Assembly (NCBI GenBank): GCA_905221605.1
Contig: CAJNDS010002396.1
Coordinates: forward strand, 74,501 to 138,500
Source of the DNA: Symbiodinium natans
Lineage: Eukaryota; Sar; Dinophyceae; Suessiales; Symbiodiniaceae
Direction of reading: 5' to 3'
DNA: 64,000 bases
A program made the position numbers and the translations under genes. Under the pieces are notes generated by a model that had not been told where the DNA came from, searched no databases, and saw only the letters and a list, made by a program, of their open reading frames with translations. Of this stretch, positions 49,301 through 58,167 are shown piece by piece; position 1 is the first letter of the stretch; each line of letters starts with the position of its first letter.

Positions 49301-49892
49301 AACACTTCAAAGCCTGAACGCCTGAATCCCTAATCCCCAACCCTTTAAACCCTGGCAAGCCCTGACCCCTAATTACCCCCAAGCCCTTCAAACCCTAACT
49401 TAACCCTCAAACCTGCCGGATTGGATGCTCGGTGCCTCACGCAAAATGCAGAGATCTGGGGGTGGTGTGGTCATTGTTTTTGCTTTATCAGGCGCTTGGG
49501 GCTTGAGGCTTGAGGGACTTGGGGATTCAAGGTTTGGGTTATCCTAAACCCAAACCCTAAACCCCAAAACCCTAAACCCTAAAGCCCCAAACCCTAAACC
49601 CCAAACCACCTCAGGTTCAGGACTTCCGGGCTCCAACGGGTGAATGTGGAGAGGGGGTGGGGGGGTCAGGGGCGCTTCTGTTGGGGTGGAGTTCATTCCT
49701 AAAGCCAAAGAGCCCCACACCAGTATCCCTTCATTGCAGGAATATACCTTAACTCACATGAGGAGCCTTATCACTAAAGGTATCTTCCATACCCCCCCCC
49801 CCCCCCAAAAAAAAAAAAAAAAAAACACCCAAAATAAACTCAGGACCTGGGACAATCCCTACGACATCGTCCGGGCAGAGCTTGACTTGGAG
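43337..49892 (+). CDS. Protein with two WW domains, CEP164-like N-terminus
   Basis: Exons: 43337-43382 (GADELVGATRLGEWR), 44203-44273 (ADYTRALGVDPERERGLFDA), 44865-44903 (RMLGHPLPEPWR), 45650-45706 (CFDDQWRVYFYNERTKIP), 46471-46520 (WSHPLLRAHRAVVEAY), 47792-47841 (LSARTQRLQELARQAE), 48528-48571 (AELQNWREVETQNG), 49242-49274 (SYYFHIETRQ) and 49844-49892 (TWDNPYDIVRAELDLE). All joins are in phase. WW1 is LPEPW...VYFYNERTKIPSWSHP and WW2 is NWREVETQNGR-SYYFHIETRQTTWDNP, each with two signature Trp and the Pro. In CEP164 and relatives a YAR..GIDP..E helix leads into APLP..W in the same order, and ADYTRALGVDPERE..LPEPW matches this. WW domains bind proline-rich ligands; a centriole/cilium role is inference. 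GC donors at 44274, 44904, 45707, 46521, 47842 and 48572; a GA donor at 49275. Start and stop not found; the gene may end in the 52194-52440 exons. Confidence 0.75.
43518..43628. repeat. CCCTAAA array between exons of the WW gene
   Basis: About 15 units in the intron between exons 43337-43382 and 44203-44273. The same intron starts with GTTTAGG at its donor (43383), so its G-rich and C-rich ends face each other. Confidence 0.95.
44340..44467. mobile_element. Inverted-repeat element
   Basis: TTACAGTAAACTCCGTAAAG at the left and GGGAGTTTACCGTATACTAT at the right, with GGGACTCAGATT and GATACTGAGTTTCC as an inner inverted pair. About 128 bases. Confidence 0.65.
47468..47511 (+). CDS. Possible extra exon in the WW gene
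   Basis: An island after AACGCAG, between C-rich telomere-like sequence and G-rich telomere repeat, reads AAAEKQLLGHLC in one frame and PRPRSSFLAISVG in the frame that continues exon 46471-46520. Its position fits an exon, but the phase choice is unresolved. Confidence 0.25.
48189..49200. repeat. Microsatellite cluster inside the WW gene
   Basis: (TA)n near 48196-48225, (TATG)n at 48418-48455 and 48907-49020, (TGTGTC)n at about 49037-49150 and (TG)n near 49175-49192. The intervening sequence holds the WW2 exon 48528-48571. The long open frames here on both strands are repeat artefacts. Confidence 0.93.
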
Positions 49893-49972
49893 GTGGGACC
49901 TCCACGGGCCGAGGGTTTGGGGTTTACAGTTTGGGGTCATAGTCTAAGGTTAGAACCATGGGCTTGGTTATA

Positions 49973-50063
49973 GGGATCCGAAGTAGGGGCCCTTACTATA
50001 TATAGTGCATATCAGGGTGAAATAACAAGGGACCCAAATTAAGGGCCCATGCTTCGGATCCCC
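49973..50063. mobile_element. Inverted-repeat element
   Basis: GGGATCCGAAGTAGGGGCCC-TTA at the left and TAAGGGCCCATGCTTCGGAT-CCC at the right, about 91 bases. Confidence 0.8.
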
Positions 50064-50541
50064 TGCATAGGGCTTCTGCGGCTTATGCGGTGTGTAGGGT
50101 TCATAAGTGTATGGGGGTCTTGTATTGCTTGCAAGGTTTATAGTCTATAGGCTTTATGTAGGAAACTCAAAAAATCCAATAGGGATTGAGGGTCCGACGT
50201 TAAGGGTGCTTTTCGGCGCTTAGGGCATTAGAAGCTCTACGAGACCTGTACTTGTGCTTTGGCTGGGACTTTTTTCTGGGTTTATGGGTCTCGAGAGTAG
50301 GGAGGGCCTGCAAAGCTTGACCATTCAGGATGTCGGTATCGGGTGGGGCGGGGCGCACGTTCAGGATGTCGGTATCGGGAGGTGGCCACCCCACGTGCAA
50401 TATAATCGAAACCTTACACCAAACTCCTAAATCCCGAGCCTTACATCCCAAACACATGCCGAGATCGAAGGTATACAGTTCCGGTGTTCAGCTCAGGGGC
50501 AGTTTTCTGCATCATGCTACCCTTGTGGGCCAACTTCTCCT

Positions 50542-50658
50542 TTGAGTTTCAGCCCTTCGCAGCCCATTAGTGTGCTCTCTGACGCCACTGCGCCCGCCCT
50601 TCCGCCGCCCACAGCGATGGCACGCCGAGCCCATGGCATCTTAGCCCTGGCCGTGGCG
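50542..50658 (+). CDS. Signal-peptide exon (gene start), probably of the superoxide dismutase
   Basis: An ATG at 50617 opens [14 protein letters not shown], a basic N-terminus followed by a hydrophobic core, ending at a GC donor (50659). The frame is open upstream to another ATG at 50542, with a Pro/Ala-rich stretch, and AG acceptors at 50552 and 50561 could receive a spliced leader. The exon ends in phase 0 and joins exactly to the exon at 58168 ([15 protein letters not shown]), which completes the hydrophobic core. That would make it the first exon of the superoxide dismutase, with the duplicated genes lying inside a 7.5-kb intron. Alternatively it starts the gene whose end is at 52440. Confidence 0.5.
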
Positions 50659-50715
50659 GCTTTCTGGCTTAAGGGGTATAAGGACGTACCCTATATAAGC
50701 CCTATATACAAATAT

Positions 50716-50721
50716 ACAAGA

Positions 50722-50760
<39 letters not shown>

Positions 50761-50840
50761 CATATATATATATACATATATATATATACATATATATACA
50801 CATAAATATATAAATATATATGTATATATATATATATATA
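50716..50840. repeat. (TA)/(ATACAT) microsatellite
   Basis: About 125 bases of TATATA and ATACAT steps directly after the signal-peptide exon. Similar TA tracts lie at 22003-22068 and 57410-57465. Confidence 0.95.
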
Positions 50841-50852
50841 AACGCATACCGT

Positions 50853-50900
50853 ATATGGTACCTATGTACGAAGGACCTTTAGGTATAATGTGAGTAACCC
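50853..50900. repeat. Dispersed repeat with an inverted copy at about 57160-57206
   Basis: CCGTATATGGTACCTATGTA then GGACCTTTAGGTATAATGTG-AG here; the reverse complement (CTCACATTATACCTAAAGGT-CC...TAGTACC) occurs near 57160. Confidence 0.75.
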
Positions 50901-50939
50901 TCTTTGTTGCAGTATTAGAGAGACAACTGCGCCTTGGCG

Positions 50940-52090
50940 ACTTTTCATTTCAAAGATTTCAAAGGTTTCCGAACCTTTGAAATCTTTGAAATCTAAATTC
51001 GGGAGGGCGGGTTTTAGATTTCTAAGGTTTCAAAGGTTTGAAAACCTTTGAAATCTTTGAAACCTAAATTCGGGAGGTGGGGTTTTAGATTTCAAAGGTT
51101 TCAAAGGTTTCAAAACCTTTGAAACCTTTGAAATCTAAATTCGGGAGGGGGGATTTTAGATTTCAAAGGTTTCAAAGCTTTCAAAGATTTCAAAGGTTTT
51201 AATGGGTTTGGGAAACTCCCGGGGGAAACTCCCGGGAGTTTCCCCAACCCATTAAAACCTTTGAAATCTTTGAAATCTTTGAAATCTAAATTCGGGAGGG
51301 TGGGCTTTTAGATTCTTAGATTTCAAAGGTTTCAAAGGTTTCAAAACCTTTGAAACCTTTGAAATCTAAATTCGGGAGGGGGGCTTTTAGATTTCAAAGG
51401 TTTCAAAGATTCCAAAGGTTTAATGGGTTTGGGAAACTCCCGGGGGAAACTCCCGGGAGTTTCCCCAACCCATTAAAACCTCTGAAATCTTTGAAATCTT
51501 TGAAACCTAAATTCGGGAGGGTGGGCTTTTAGATTTCAAAGGTTTCAAAGGTTTCAAAACCTTTGAAACCTTTGAAATCTAAATTCGGGAGGGGGGATTT
51601 GAGATTTCAAAGGTTTCAAAGGTTTCAAAGATTCCAAAGGTTTTAATGGGTTTGGGAAACTCCCGGGGGAAACTCCCGGGAGTTTCCCCAACCAATTAAA
51701 ACCTTTGAAATCTTTGAAATCTTTGAAGTCTTTGAAATCTAAATTCGGGAGGGGGGGCTTTTAGATTTCAAAGGTTTCAAAAGTTTCAAAACCTTTGAAA
51801 CCTTTGAGATCTAAATTCGGGAGGGGGGATTTTAGATTTCAAAGGTTTCAAAGGTTTCAAAGATTCCAAAGGTTTTAATGGGTTTGGGAAACTCCCGGGG
51901 GAAACTCCCGGGAGTTTCCCCAATCCATTAAAACCTTTAAAATCTTTGAAATCTTTGAAATCTTTGAAATCTGGAGGGGTGATTTTAGGTTTCAAAGATT
52001 TCAAAGATTTCAAAGGTTTTAATGGGTTTGGGAAACTCCCGGGGGAAACTCCCGGGAGTTTCCCCAATCCATTAACACCTTTAAAATCTT
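50940..52090. repeat. Array of long palindromes (hairpin repeats)
   Basis: Two palindrome types alternate. One centres on GGGAAACTCCCGGG...CCCGGGAGTTTCCC, with arms extended outward by AATGGGTTTG and TTTCAAAGG words to about 50 bases per arm. The other is built of TTTCAAAGG/CCTTTGAAA steps around AAATTCGGGAGG. The first type starts at 51201, 51422, 51645, 51877 and 52020, a period of about 221-232 bases and then a shortened last unit. Open frames on both strands here are artefacts of the palindromes. The array stops abruptly at the left edge of the tandem duplication. Confidence 0.93.
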
Positions 52091-52193
52091 CGTGGAGGAA
52101 CAAGGAGCAAGCGGGGTTTGCATGAATCCTAAACTCAAGCCCCTAGGCCCTGGGCCCTCCATCGCCCATAAGCCATTGATTTGAAGTTTCCAG

Positions 52194-52440
52194 GAAAGAG
52201 AGAGGCAACTCGAAGCGACTCGACGTCTCGTGGACAAGTGGAGGCCGAAGCGGAAGGAGCCACCTATAATTCCCTGAGCCGGGTTCCTAGCCATCCATCA
52301 CCAAACCCTCCGGTTGAGCGTTTATGGAGTAGGGCTTAAGGTCAGGGATCGGAGGTGGGGTCTACAGGGGGCGGTCCATATGTGAGCCGTTGAGCGATTT
52401 TGTGCTGGAGGAGGACGACGATGCCGAGCTCCTGGACTGA
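52194..52440 (+). CDS. Gene 3' end, copy 0 (two terminal exons only)
   Basis: Exon 52194-about 52260 follows TTTCCAG and reads ERERQLEATRRLVDKWRPKR, basic and helical. The last exon, 52387-52440, reads PLSDFVLEEDDDAELLD and ends at TGA 52438-52440. This is the same end as in copy 1, 1.66 kb downstream. Upstream exons of this copy are missing; the palindrome array lies where they should be. It may be a truncated copy, or the natural 3' end of the WW gene (phases allow DLE|ERERQ). The join between its two exons shares GAGCC at both ends and has no clear canonical placement. Confidence 0.6.
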
Positions 52441-52675
52441 TGGCTTTGACTTCAAACCCTAAACCTTACTCCGAAACCCTTAAGGCCTAGAACCCATGCG
52501 CCAGACATGAAAGTGGAAGCGCCACTTTTCTCCGACGACAGCCCGCGCGCTGGGCGCAAAAGACTCATGATGAGAAGCAAGTTCGGATCTTGACCTCCGT
52601 GCAAGAGGTTGCGGACACCACACTACCCGGCAGTTTTCCACCGGGGCCCAAGTTTTTGGTTTTGACCTTTTCGCC

Positions 52676-54099
52676 ATGGCGCCCGGAAGGAAGCAGCGCC
52701 GAGCAGAGCGCTTGCAGTCGTGGAACGAGGTTACGCAAGCTTAAAGATTGTCGTAGCACTATGACAAACGGTCAAACCTTTAGCGAATCATCCCAAAACC
52801 GGTCTAAATACAATAAGACGAAAACCATGGACCCGCCAACCCAGAGATCCAACACTATGATCATTCTCCGGTCAGGGCCGCTGGTATGTGCAGCAGTCGT
52901 GGAAGCGCTCGAGGCATCAGGACTGGCGCAGCAATGACTCCATGGACTACAGCTCCTCGAACGGCAGTCGCCCCTTGGACTACAGCTCCTCGAACGGCAG
53001 TCGCCCCTTGGACTACAGCTCCTCGAACGGCAGTCGCCCCTTGGACTACAGCTCCTCGAACGGCAGTCGCTCCTTGGACCACAGCTCCTCGAACGGCAGT
53101 CGCTCCTTGGACCACAGCTCCTCGAACGGCAGTCGCTCCTTGGACCACTCGAACGGCAGTCGCCCCTTGGACTACAGCTCCTCGAACGGCAGTCGCCCCT
53201 TGGACTACAGCTCCTCGAACGGCAGTCGCTCCTTGGACCACAGCTCCTCCAATGGGCAGAAGCTCCCTGTGCAGCCGCCACACCCACCGCCCGGCTGGCA
53301 GGCCTGGAAACCTTAACCGCTAAACTCTATCTGACGCCTGGGCTTGGGGTTCAGGGTTTAGTGTTCAGGGTTTAGGGTCTAGGGTTTGGGGTTTTGGGTT
53401 TAGGGTTGAGAGTTTAGGAGGCAGATACACCGGTCCAAGGCAAGAAAGCAAATATATTTTTTTAAGGTTCTAAGGGAATAAGAGAGAGTACCTCTATTTT
53501 CGGAACCCTATAACCCCTAATAAACCCTAACCCTAAACCGTAAACCGTAAACCCTAAACCCTAAACCCTTTGTGGAGTAAAGGGCTTGCCTCGCAAAAGC
53601 CTACTAAAACACTGGGTTTATGGGTCAGGGTTTAGGGTTTGGGGTCTAGGGTTAGGGTTTAGGATTTCGGGTTTAGGGTTTAGGCTTTAAGGTCATTACC
53701 CAGAAGCAGCCAAATACAAGGAGAGAGAGGATGCAATCGCCGAAAACTATGGAGGAACAAGGAGCAAGCAGGGTTTGCATGAATCCCTATACTCAAGCCC
53801 TTAGGCCCTGGACCCTCCATCGCCCATAAGCCACCGACTCGAAGTTTCCAGGAAAGAGAGAGGCAACTCGAAGCGATTCGACGTCTCGTGGACAAGTGGA
53901 GGCCGAAGCGGAAGGAGCCACCTATAATTCCCTGAGCCGGGTTCCTTCACCCCTAAACCCTAAGCCCTCCATCACCAAACCTTCCGGTTGAGCGTTTATG
54001 GAGTAGGGCTTAAGGTCAGGGATCAGAGGGCGGTCCATATGTGAGCCGTTGAGCGATTTTGTGCTGGAGGAGGACGACGATGCCGAGCTCCTGGACTGA
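52676..54099 (+). CDS. Duplicated low-complexity gene, copy 1 (complete)
   Basis: Exon 1, 52676-52729, MAPGRKQRRAERLQSWNE, starts at a good context (CGCCATGG). A short intron (52730-52875, GTTACG...GTCAG) contains no telomere repeat. Exon 2, 52876-53301, reads GRWYVQQSWKRSR..DWRSND, then ten 11-residue repeats of DYSSSNGSRPL (unit 7 is two residues short), then PPHPPPGWQ and a GC donor at 53302. Later exons: 53852-about 53918 (ERERQLEAIRRLVDKW) and 54046-54099 (PLSDFVLEEDDDAELLD, TGA). Exons may be missing between 53.3 and 53.85 kb. Basic N-terminus, Ser/Asn-rich middle and acidic tail suggest a disordered nuclear or RNA-associated protein, but the family is unknown. PPPGW could begin a WW domain. 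An alternative start at 52507 (MKVEAPLFSDDSPRAGRKR) is open for 28 codons. The stop of copy 0 lies 236 bases before this start. Confidence 0.65.
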
Positions 54100-54334
54100 T
54101 GGCTTTGACTTCAAACCCTAAACCTTACTCCGAAACCCTTAAGGCCTAGAACCCATGCGCCAGACATGAAAGTGGAAGCGCCACTTTTCTCCGACGACAG
54201 CCCGCGCGCTGGGCGCAAAAGACTCATGATGAGAAGCAAGTTCGGATCTTGACCTCCGTGCAAGAGGTTGCGGACACCACACTATCCGGCAGTTTTCCAC
54301 CAGGGCCAAAGTTTTTGGTTTTGACCTTTTCGCC

Positions 54335-55195
54335 ATGGCGCCCGGAAGGAAGCAGCGCCGAGCAGAGCGCTTGCAGTCGTGGAACGAGGTTACGCAAGCT
54401 TAAAGATTGTCGTAGCATTATGACAAACGGTCAAACCTTTAGCGAATCATCCCAAAACCGGTCTAAATACAATAAGACGAAAACCATGGACCCGCCAACC
54501 CAGAGATCCAACACTATGATCATTCTCCGGTCAGGACCGCTGGTATGTGCAGCAGTCGTGGAAGCGCTCGAGGCGTGAGGACTGGCGCAGCAATGACTCC
54601 ATGGACTACAGCTCCTCGAACGGCAGTCGCCCCTTGGACTACAGCTCCTCGAACGGCAGTCGCCCCTTGGACTACAGCTCCTCGAACGGCAGTCGCCCCT
54701 TGCGCTACAGCTCCTCGAACGGCAGTCGCTCCTTGGACCACAGCTCCTCGAACGGCAGTCGCTCCTTGGACCACAGCTCCTCGAACGTCAGTCGCTCCTT
54801 GGACCACTCGAACGGCAGTCGCCCCTTGGACTACAGCTCCTCGAACGGCAGTCGCGTCTCGGCCCACAGCTCCTCGAACGGCAGTCGCCTCTTGGACTAC
54901 AGCTCCTCGAACGGCATGTCCTCTTCTTCTGCCAGCACTTTGGAAAGCCGCGACGCCTGTCGTCCTTTTCTCAAGTTTTGGGATCTTCGGGATGAAAAAA
55001 GTAGTAAGAGTAAAGAGTTTTCTTGAGATGTATTAAGGTTCAAAGTTATTTGTTTTGCAAAGAAAGAGTTTTTTCAATGTATAAGGTTAGAGTTATTTTG
55101 GCATGTTCTTTCAGGAGTTCGAGACGCGCAAGACGCTGCTGCTTTCGAAAGGCCCCGGCAACAAGTGGCGCCGCATCCAAAGCAGCATCTTGAAA
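54335..55195 (+). CDS. Duplicated low-complexity gene, copy 2 (divergent 3' part)
   Basis: Exon 1, 54335-54388, is the same MAPGRKQRRAERLQSWNE. Exon 2 starts at 54535 (DRWYVQQSWKRSR) and carries ten 11-residue repeats with the same short seventh unit; unit changes include RYSSSNGSRSL, SSSNVSRSL and AHSSSNGSRLL. After the last unit it diverges from copy 1, reading MSSSSASTLESRDACR before a possible GC donor. An exon at 55115-55195 (EFETRKTLLLSKGPGNKWRR, then IQSSILK, GC donor) has no counterpart in copy 1. The acidic 3'-terminal exon was not found downstream, so this copy either has a different end or is broken. Its start lies 236 bases after the stop of copy 1, the same spacing as between copies 0 and 1. 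Confidence 0.6.
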
Positions 55196-56283
55196 GCATC
55201 AACATTGATCTTGTCTCCCCGTCTTCTGGTATATGTCCCCAAAATCAGGAATCATCTAATCAGATTTGAGGGCCATTTGCGCTACATGCGAGAAGATAGG
55301 TGTCTCCCCCTTCCTCCCACGTTGGTTTTTGCAGCTCTGCAAGGATTCAGGGTTCAGGGTTCCGGGGCCCTAAACGAAAAACAACCAAACCATTCCAAAC
55401 CTACCCCTAGTGTTTGCCATAGCCCCTGTAGAACCTGAATGAAGAACTTCATCATAGAAACCATAGCAAGACATGACACATACAAAAAAATCTCCAAGGA
55501 AACTATCCCTAAAACCTAAATCCGACACCTTATGAGTCTCGGCAGAAACACGGAACCCGGACATGATGAAACCGTGTTCTATTGGTACAGTAGTGAGACG
55601 GGTGCGTCCCTGAGATTCTAGAAATTTTGGAAGGCTTGGAGCCTATTGGCCATCCTGGCCCAGCTCGCACCGTACACGCTTTGCGACAAACATCTTACAT
55701 TTGGGTTTAGAAGGGTTTAGGGTTTAGGGTTTTATATTTGGGTTTAGAAAGGTTTAGGTTTTAGGGTTTAAGGGTTTTATATTTGGGTTTAGAAGGGTTT
55801 AGGGTTTAAGGTTTAAAGGTTTTTTTAGTTGGGTTTAGAAGGGTTTGGGGTTTAAGGTTTAGTTTTTTTTTAGTTGGGTTGGAAGGGCTTTGGGTTTAGG
55901 GTTTAAGGGTTTTGAAGGGTTTAGGGTTCAGGGTATAAGGGTTTTATATTTGGGTTTAGCGGGTTTTGGGTTTAAGGGGTTTTTTGGAGTTTACAAGGGT
56001 TCAGGGCTTAAGGTTTCAAGGTTTTATGTTTGGGTTTAGAAGGGTTTACGGTTTAGGTCCACACGGAAAAGAGCTGGTCCCGGCGCGGCCGCAATGGCCA
56101 AGTTTGTCGAACTTTTGGGGGCTCCTGAGTCCTGAACCTTAAGCCATATCTTCATTGGCTTGACTTTCCAGGCTTTAAGGTCGGGTCCAGACGAAAAGGA
56201 GCTGGTCCCGGCGCGGCCGTAAGGGCCATGTTTGTCAGAGTTTTGGGGGCTCCGGAGTCCTGAACCTGAAGCCTTCACGCTTG

Positions 56284-56392
56284 AAGGTTTATGGGTGCCC
56301 ATAACTAGCATTCTATGTCCCCTAAGCAAGGATATTTTCCATAGTTACACTACTTATATCTCTACTTTTAAGTACCCATGAACCTGCCAGTG
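56284..56392. mobile_element. Inverted-repeat element, family D
   Basis: TTGAAGGTTTATGGGTGCCC at the left and AAGTACCCATGAACCTGCCA at the right, about 109 bases. Confidence 0.65.
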
Positions 56393-56845
56393 GGCCTTTG
56401 TGGTACAGACTGCGACTTTCCAAGCCAGACGCCCACAGAGGCCGTCAGTCACCTCCAGGTCTCGAGGCTCCAAAGGAAAGCTCAACCCTAGACCAAAAAC
56501 CCTAAACCTTAGACCCCAAACCCTAAACCCTCAGCCTTAAAACCCAAAGCCTCTAAACGCTTTCGAGGGTTCAAGTACAGGTCCAGACGAAAAGAGCTGG
56601 TCCCGGCGCGGCCGTAAGGGCCAAGTTTGTTGAGTCCTGAACCCCAAGCCCCATCTCCACGTCCGAACTCAGCGATCATTGGCTTCACTTTTTAGGGTCC
56701 CAAGAACCACAGTTTAGGGAAGCCACCCTAAGCCGATGAAAGTCACCTCGTAGAGGCCCTTACCCTGAACCCTGAACCCTAAACCTAAACCCTAAACCTA
56801 AACCCTAAACCCTAAACTTTTATCCTCCGCCCTGTTTCGCAGCTT

Positions 56846-56945
56846 AGGGGTCGGAATAATTACTTGTAGTATTCCCTTATGGTCCTTGTATCCCTCTACT
56901 ATAACGACACCCAAAACCCTATTTTAATTATTGAGGCCCCTACAG
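56846..56945. mobile_element. Short dispersed element, family E
   Basis: TTAGGGGTCGGAATAATTAC, TAGTATTCCCTTATGGTCC, TCTACTATAACGACACCC and a right end AATTATTGAGGCCCCTA that is the inverted partner of the left end. Confidence 0.65.
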
Positions 56946-58167
56946 TACCCTACTCCCGGCAACCTTGCGCTGAAGCTGAAGTGGGGAGGGTCAAGTTCGA
57001 CCGGGCCAGACGAAAAAGAGCTGGTCCCTTCGCGGCCGTAAGGCCAAGTCTTTCCAAACGTCAAAAGCTGACGACAGTGAGGAAAGGCTTGAGAACCCTA
57101 TAAATCTAAGTAACTGTACTGTGGTATGTTGTTTTTATAGGGCAACACGACAGGAACTCACATTATACCTAAAGGTCCATGGCACATAGTACCTACATAC
57201 CGAAGTAGCCCCTAAATAACCCCCCAAATAACCTTTAATGTCCCTTATACGGTTCCCTTCTTTAGTCCCTTGACTGGCAAGTTTTTTTCAGAGGTGTATG
57301 TAGGCTTTGTGCACGCTGTACATGTCCGTGTGTATGTGTAATTGTATGCACATTTGGATCTATCTTTTTCTATCTATCTACTTGTCTTTTTGTATTGAGT
57401 GCTTGATAAACATGTACATATACATAGACATAGACATATACATATACATAGACATATACACATGTATGACGCAGAGCAGCTGTTTTACACACGGTATATA
57501 CCATACACCCGACCATATACCATATACCCGTCGCCTGGTGTTTTTCAGCCGTTAGATCGCAGTGTTCAGAGCTATGGCTTGCGATTGGGCTTTCAAGATT
57601 CTGGCTACGATGTTCATGGTTTAGGGTTTAGTGTGGGGTGCCTGTAGGGCTCAGGGTGACCAAAAATCCTAAGCCCAAACTTTGATGCCAACGTGATGCA
57701 TTCCTTTCCCGTTTGCCCCCCCCCCCCCCCCCCCCCCCCCCCGATGGCCTTGTTGCACCCTCAACTTTTAAAGCTCTAAAACCCGAACCTTTGCAGCACC
57801 AGGACGGACCAACATGTCAGAACCAAAGCTCTCATACCCTTCTATCCCGAAGTCTTCGAGCCTTCAAGGCTGGACTCTAAACTGTCAACCCTAACCCCCT
57901 GAAACTCGACAGCTCCTGAAACGAAAATGTACAGGAAAACCCTTCTTAAACCAAGAGCCTGGGGATCCGGGCTGGGGTCCTGACCGCTACTGTAGCCCTA
58001 AACTCCAAAAATCCCGAAGCCCTAAACTTAAAATCCTAAACCCCAAACTTAAAACACCTAAGCCCGACACCCTAAACGAAAAAAACATGAAACCTCAAAC
58101 CTTAAACCTCAAACCTCGAACCCTCAACCCTAACCCCCAAGCCCTAAACCCTAAACCCCAAACCCAG

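Larger units (their letters stand above)
52092..54915. repeat. Direct tandem duplication, period about 1.66 kb
   Basis: Sequence from about 52092 repeats from about 53750, with high similarity to the end of the 11-residue repeats (53240/54910). Equivalent points (52387/54046, 52676/54335, 52876/54535) are 1659 bases apart. Differences are single changes and small indels, such as TCAGGGATCGGAGGTGGGG reduced to TCAGGGATCAGAGGG. Confidence 0.92.
56057..57060. repeat. Four-copy dispersed GC-rich repeat
   Basis: Copies start near 56057, 56184, 56581 and 57004. The core is GACGAAAAGAGCTGGTCCC followed by GGCGCGGCCGTAAGGGCC and AAGTTTGT; the first two also share TTTTGGGGGCTC and AGTCCTGAACC, and two have an ATTGGCTT(C/G)ACTTT block beside them. 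All are in the same orientation. Confidence 0.85.
55196..58167. other. Non-coding stretch between the duplicated gene and the superoxide dismutase body
   Basis: Holds a degenerate TTTAGGG array (55700-56055, units such as GGGTTTAGAAGGGTTTAGG), four copies of a GC-rich repeat (56057-57060), two inverted-repeat elements (56284-56392 and 56846-56945), a poly-C run (57717-57742) and a TA/TACA microsatellite (57410-57465). I see no convincing exon. Open frames at 56879-57103 and 57307-57555 fall on these repeats. Confidence 0.6.

Noticed and set aside
48700-49333. Open frames of 120-207 codons on both strands
   Set aside because: They consist of Cys-Val, Thr-Asp or Tyr-Met-Cys runs produced by TATG and TGTGTC microsatellites. 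A real WW-domain exon lies on the + strand in a different reading (49242-49274).
51350-52103. Frames with FKDFKGFNGLGKLPG-like repeats
   Set aside because: They read through palindromic hairpin repeats on both strands equally, so the apparent protein repeat is a reflection of the DNA repeat.
52772-53287. Minus-strand and alternate-frame proteins of CRSRSCSPRGD and VVQGATAVRGA type
   Set aside because: The 33-base unit is open in several frames. Only the DYSSSNGSRPL frame continues into the flanking GRWYVQQSWKRSR exon start and the upstream MAPGRK exon in both copies.
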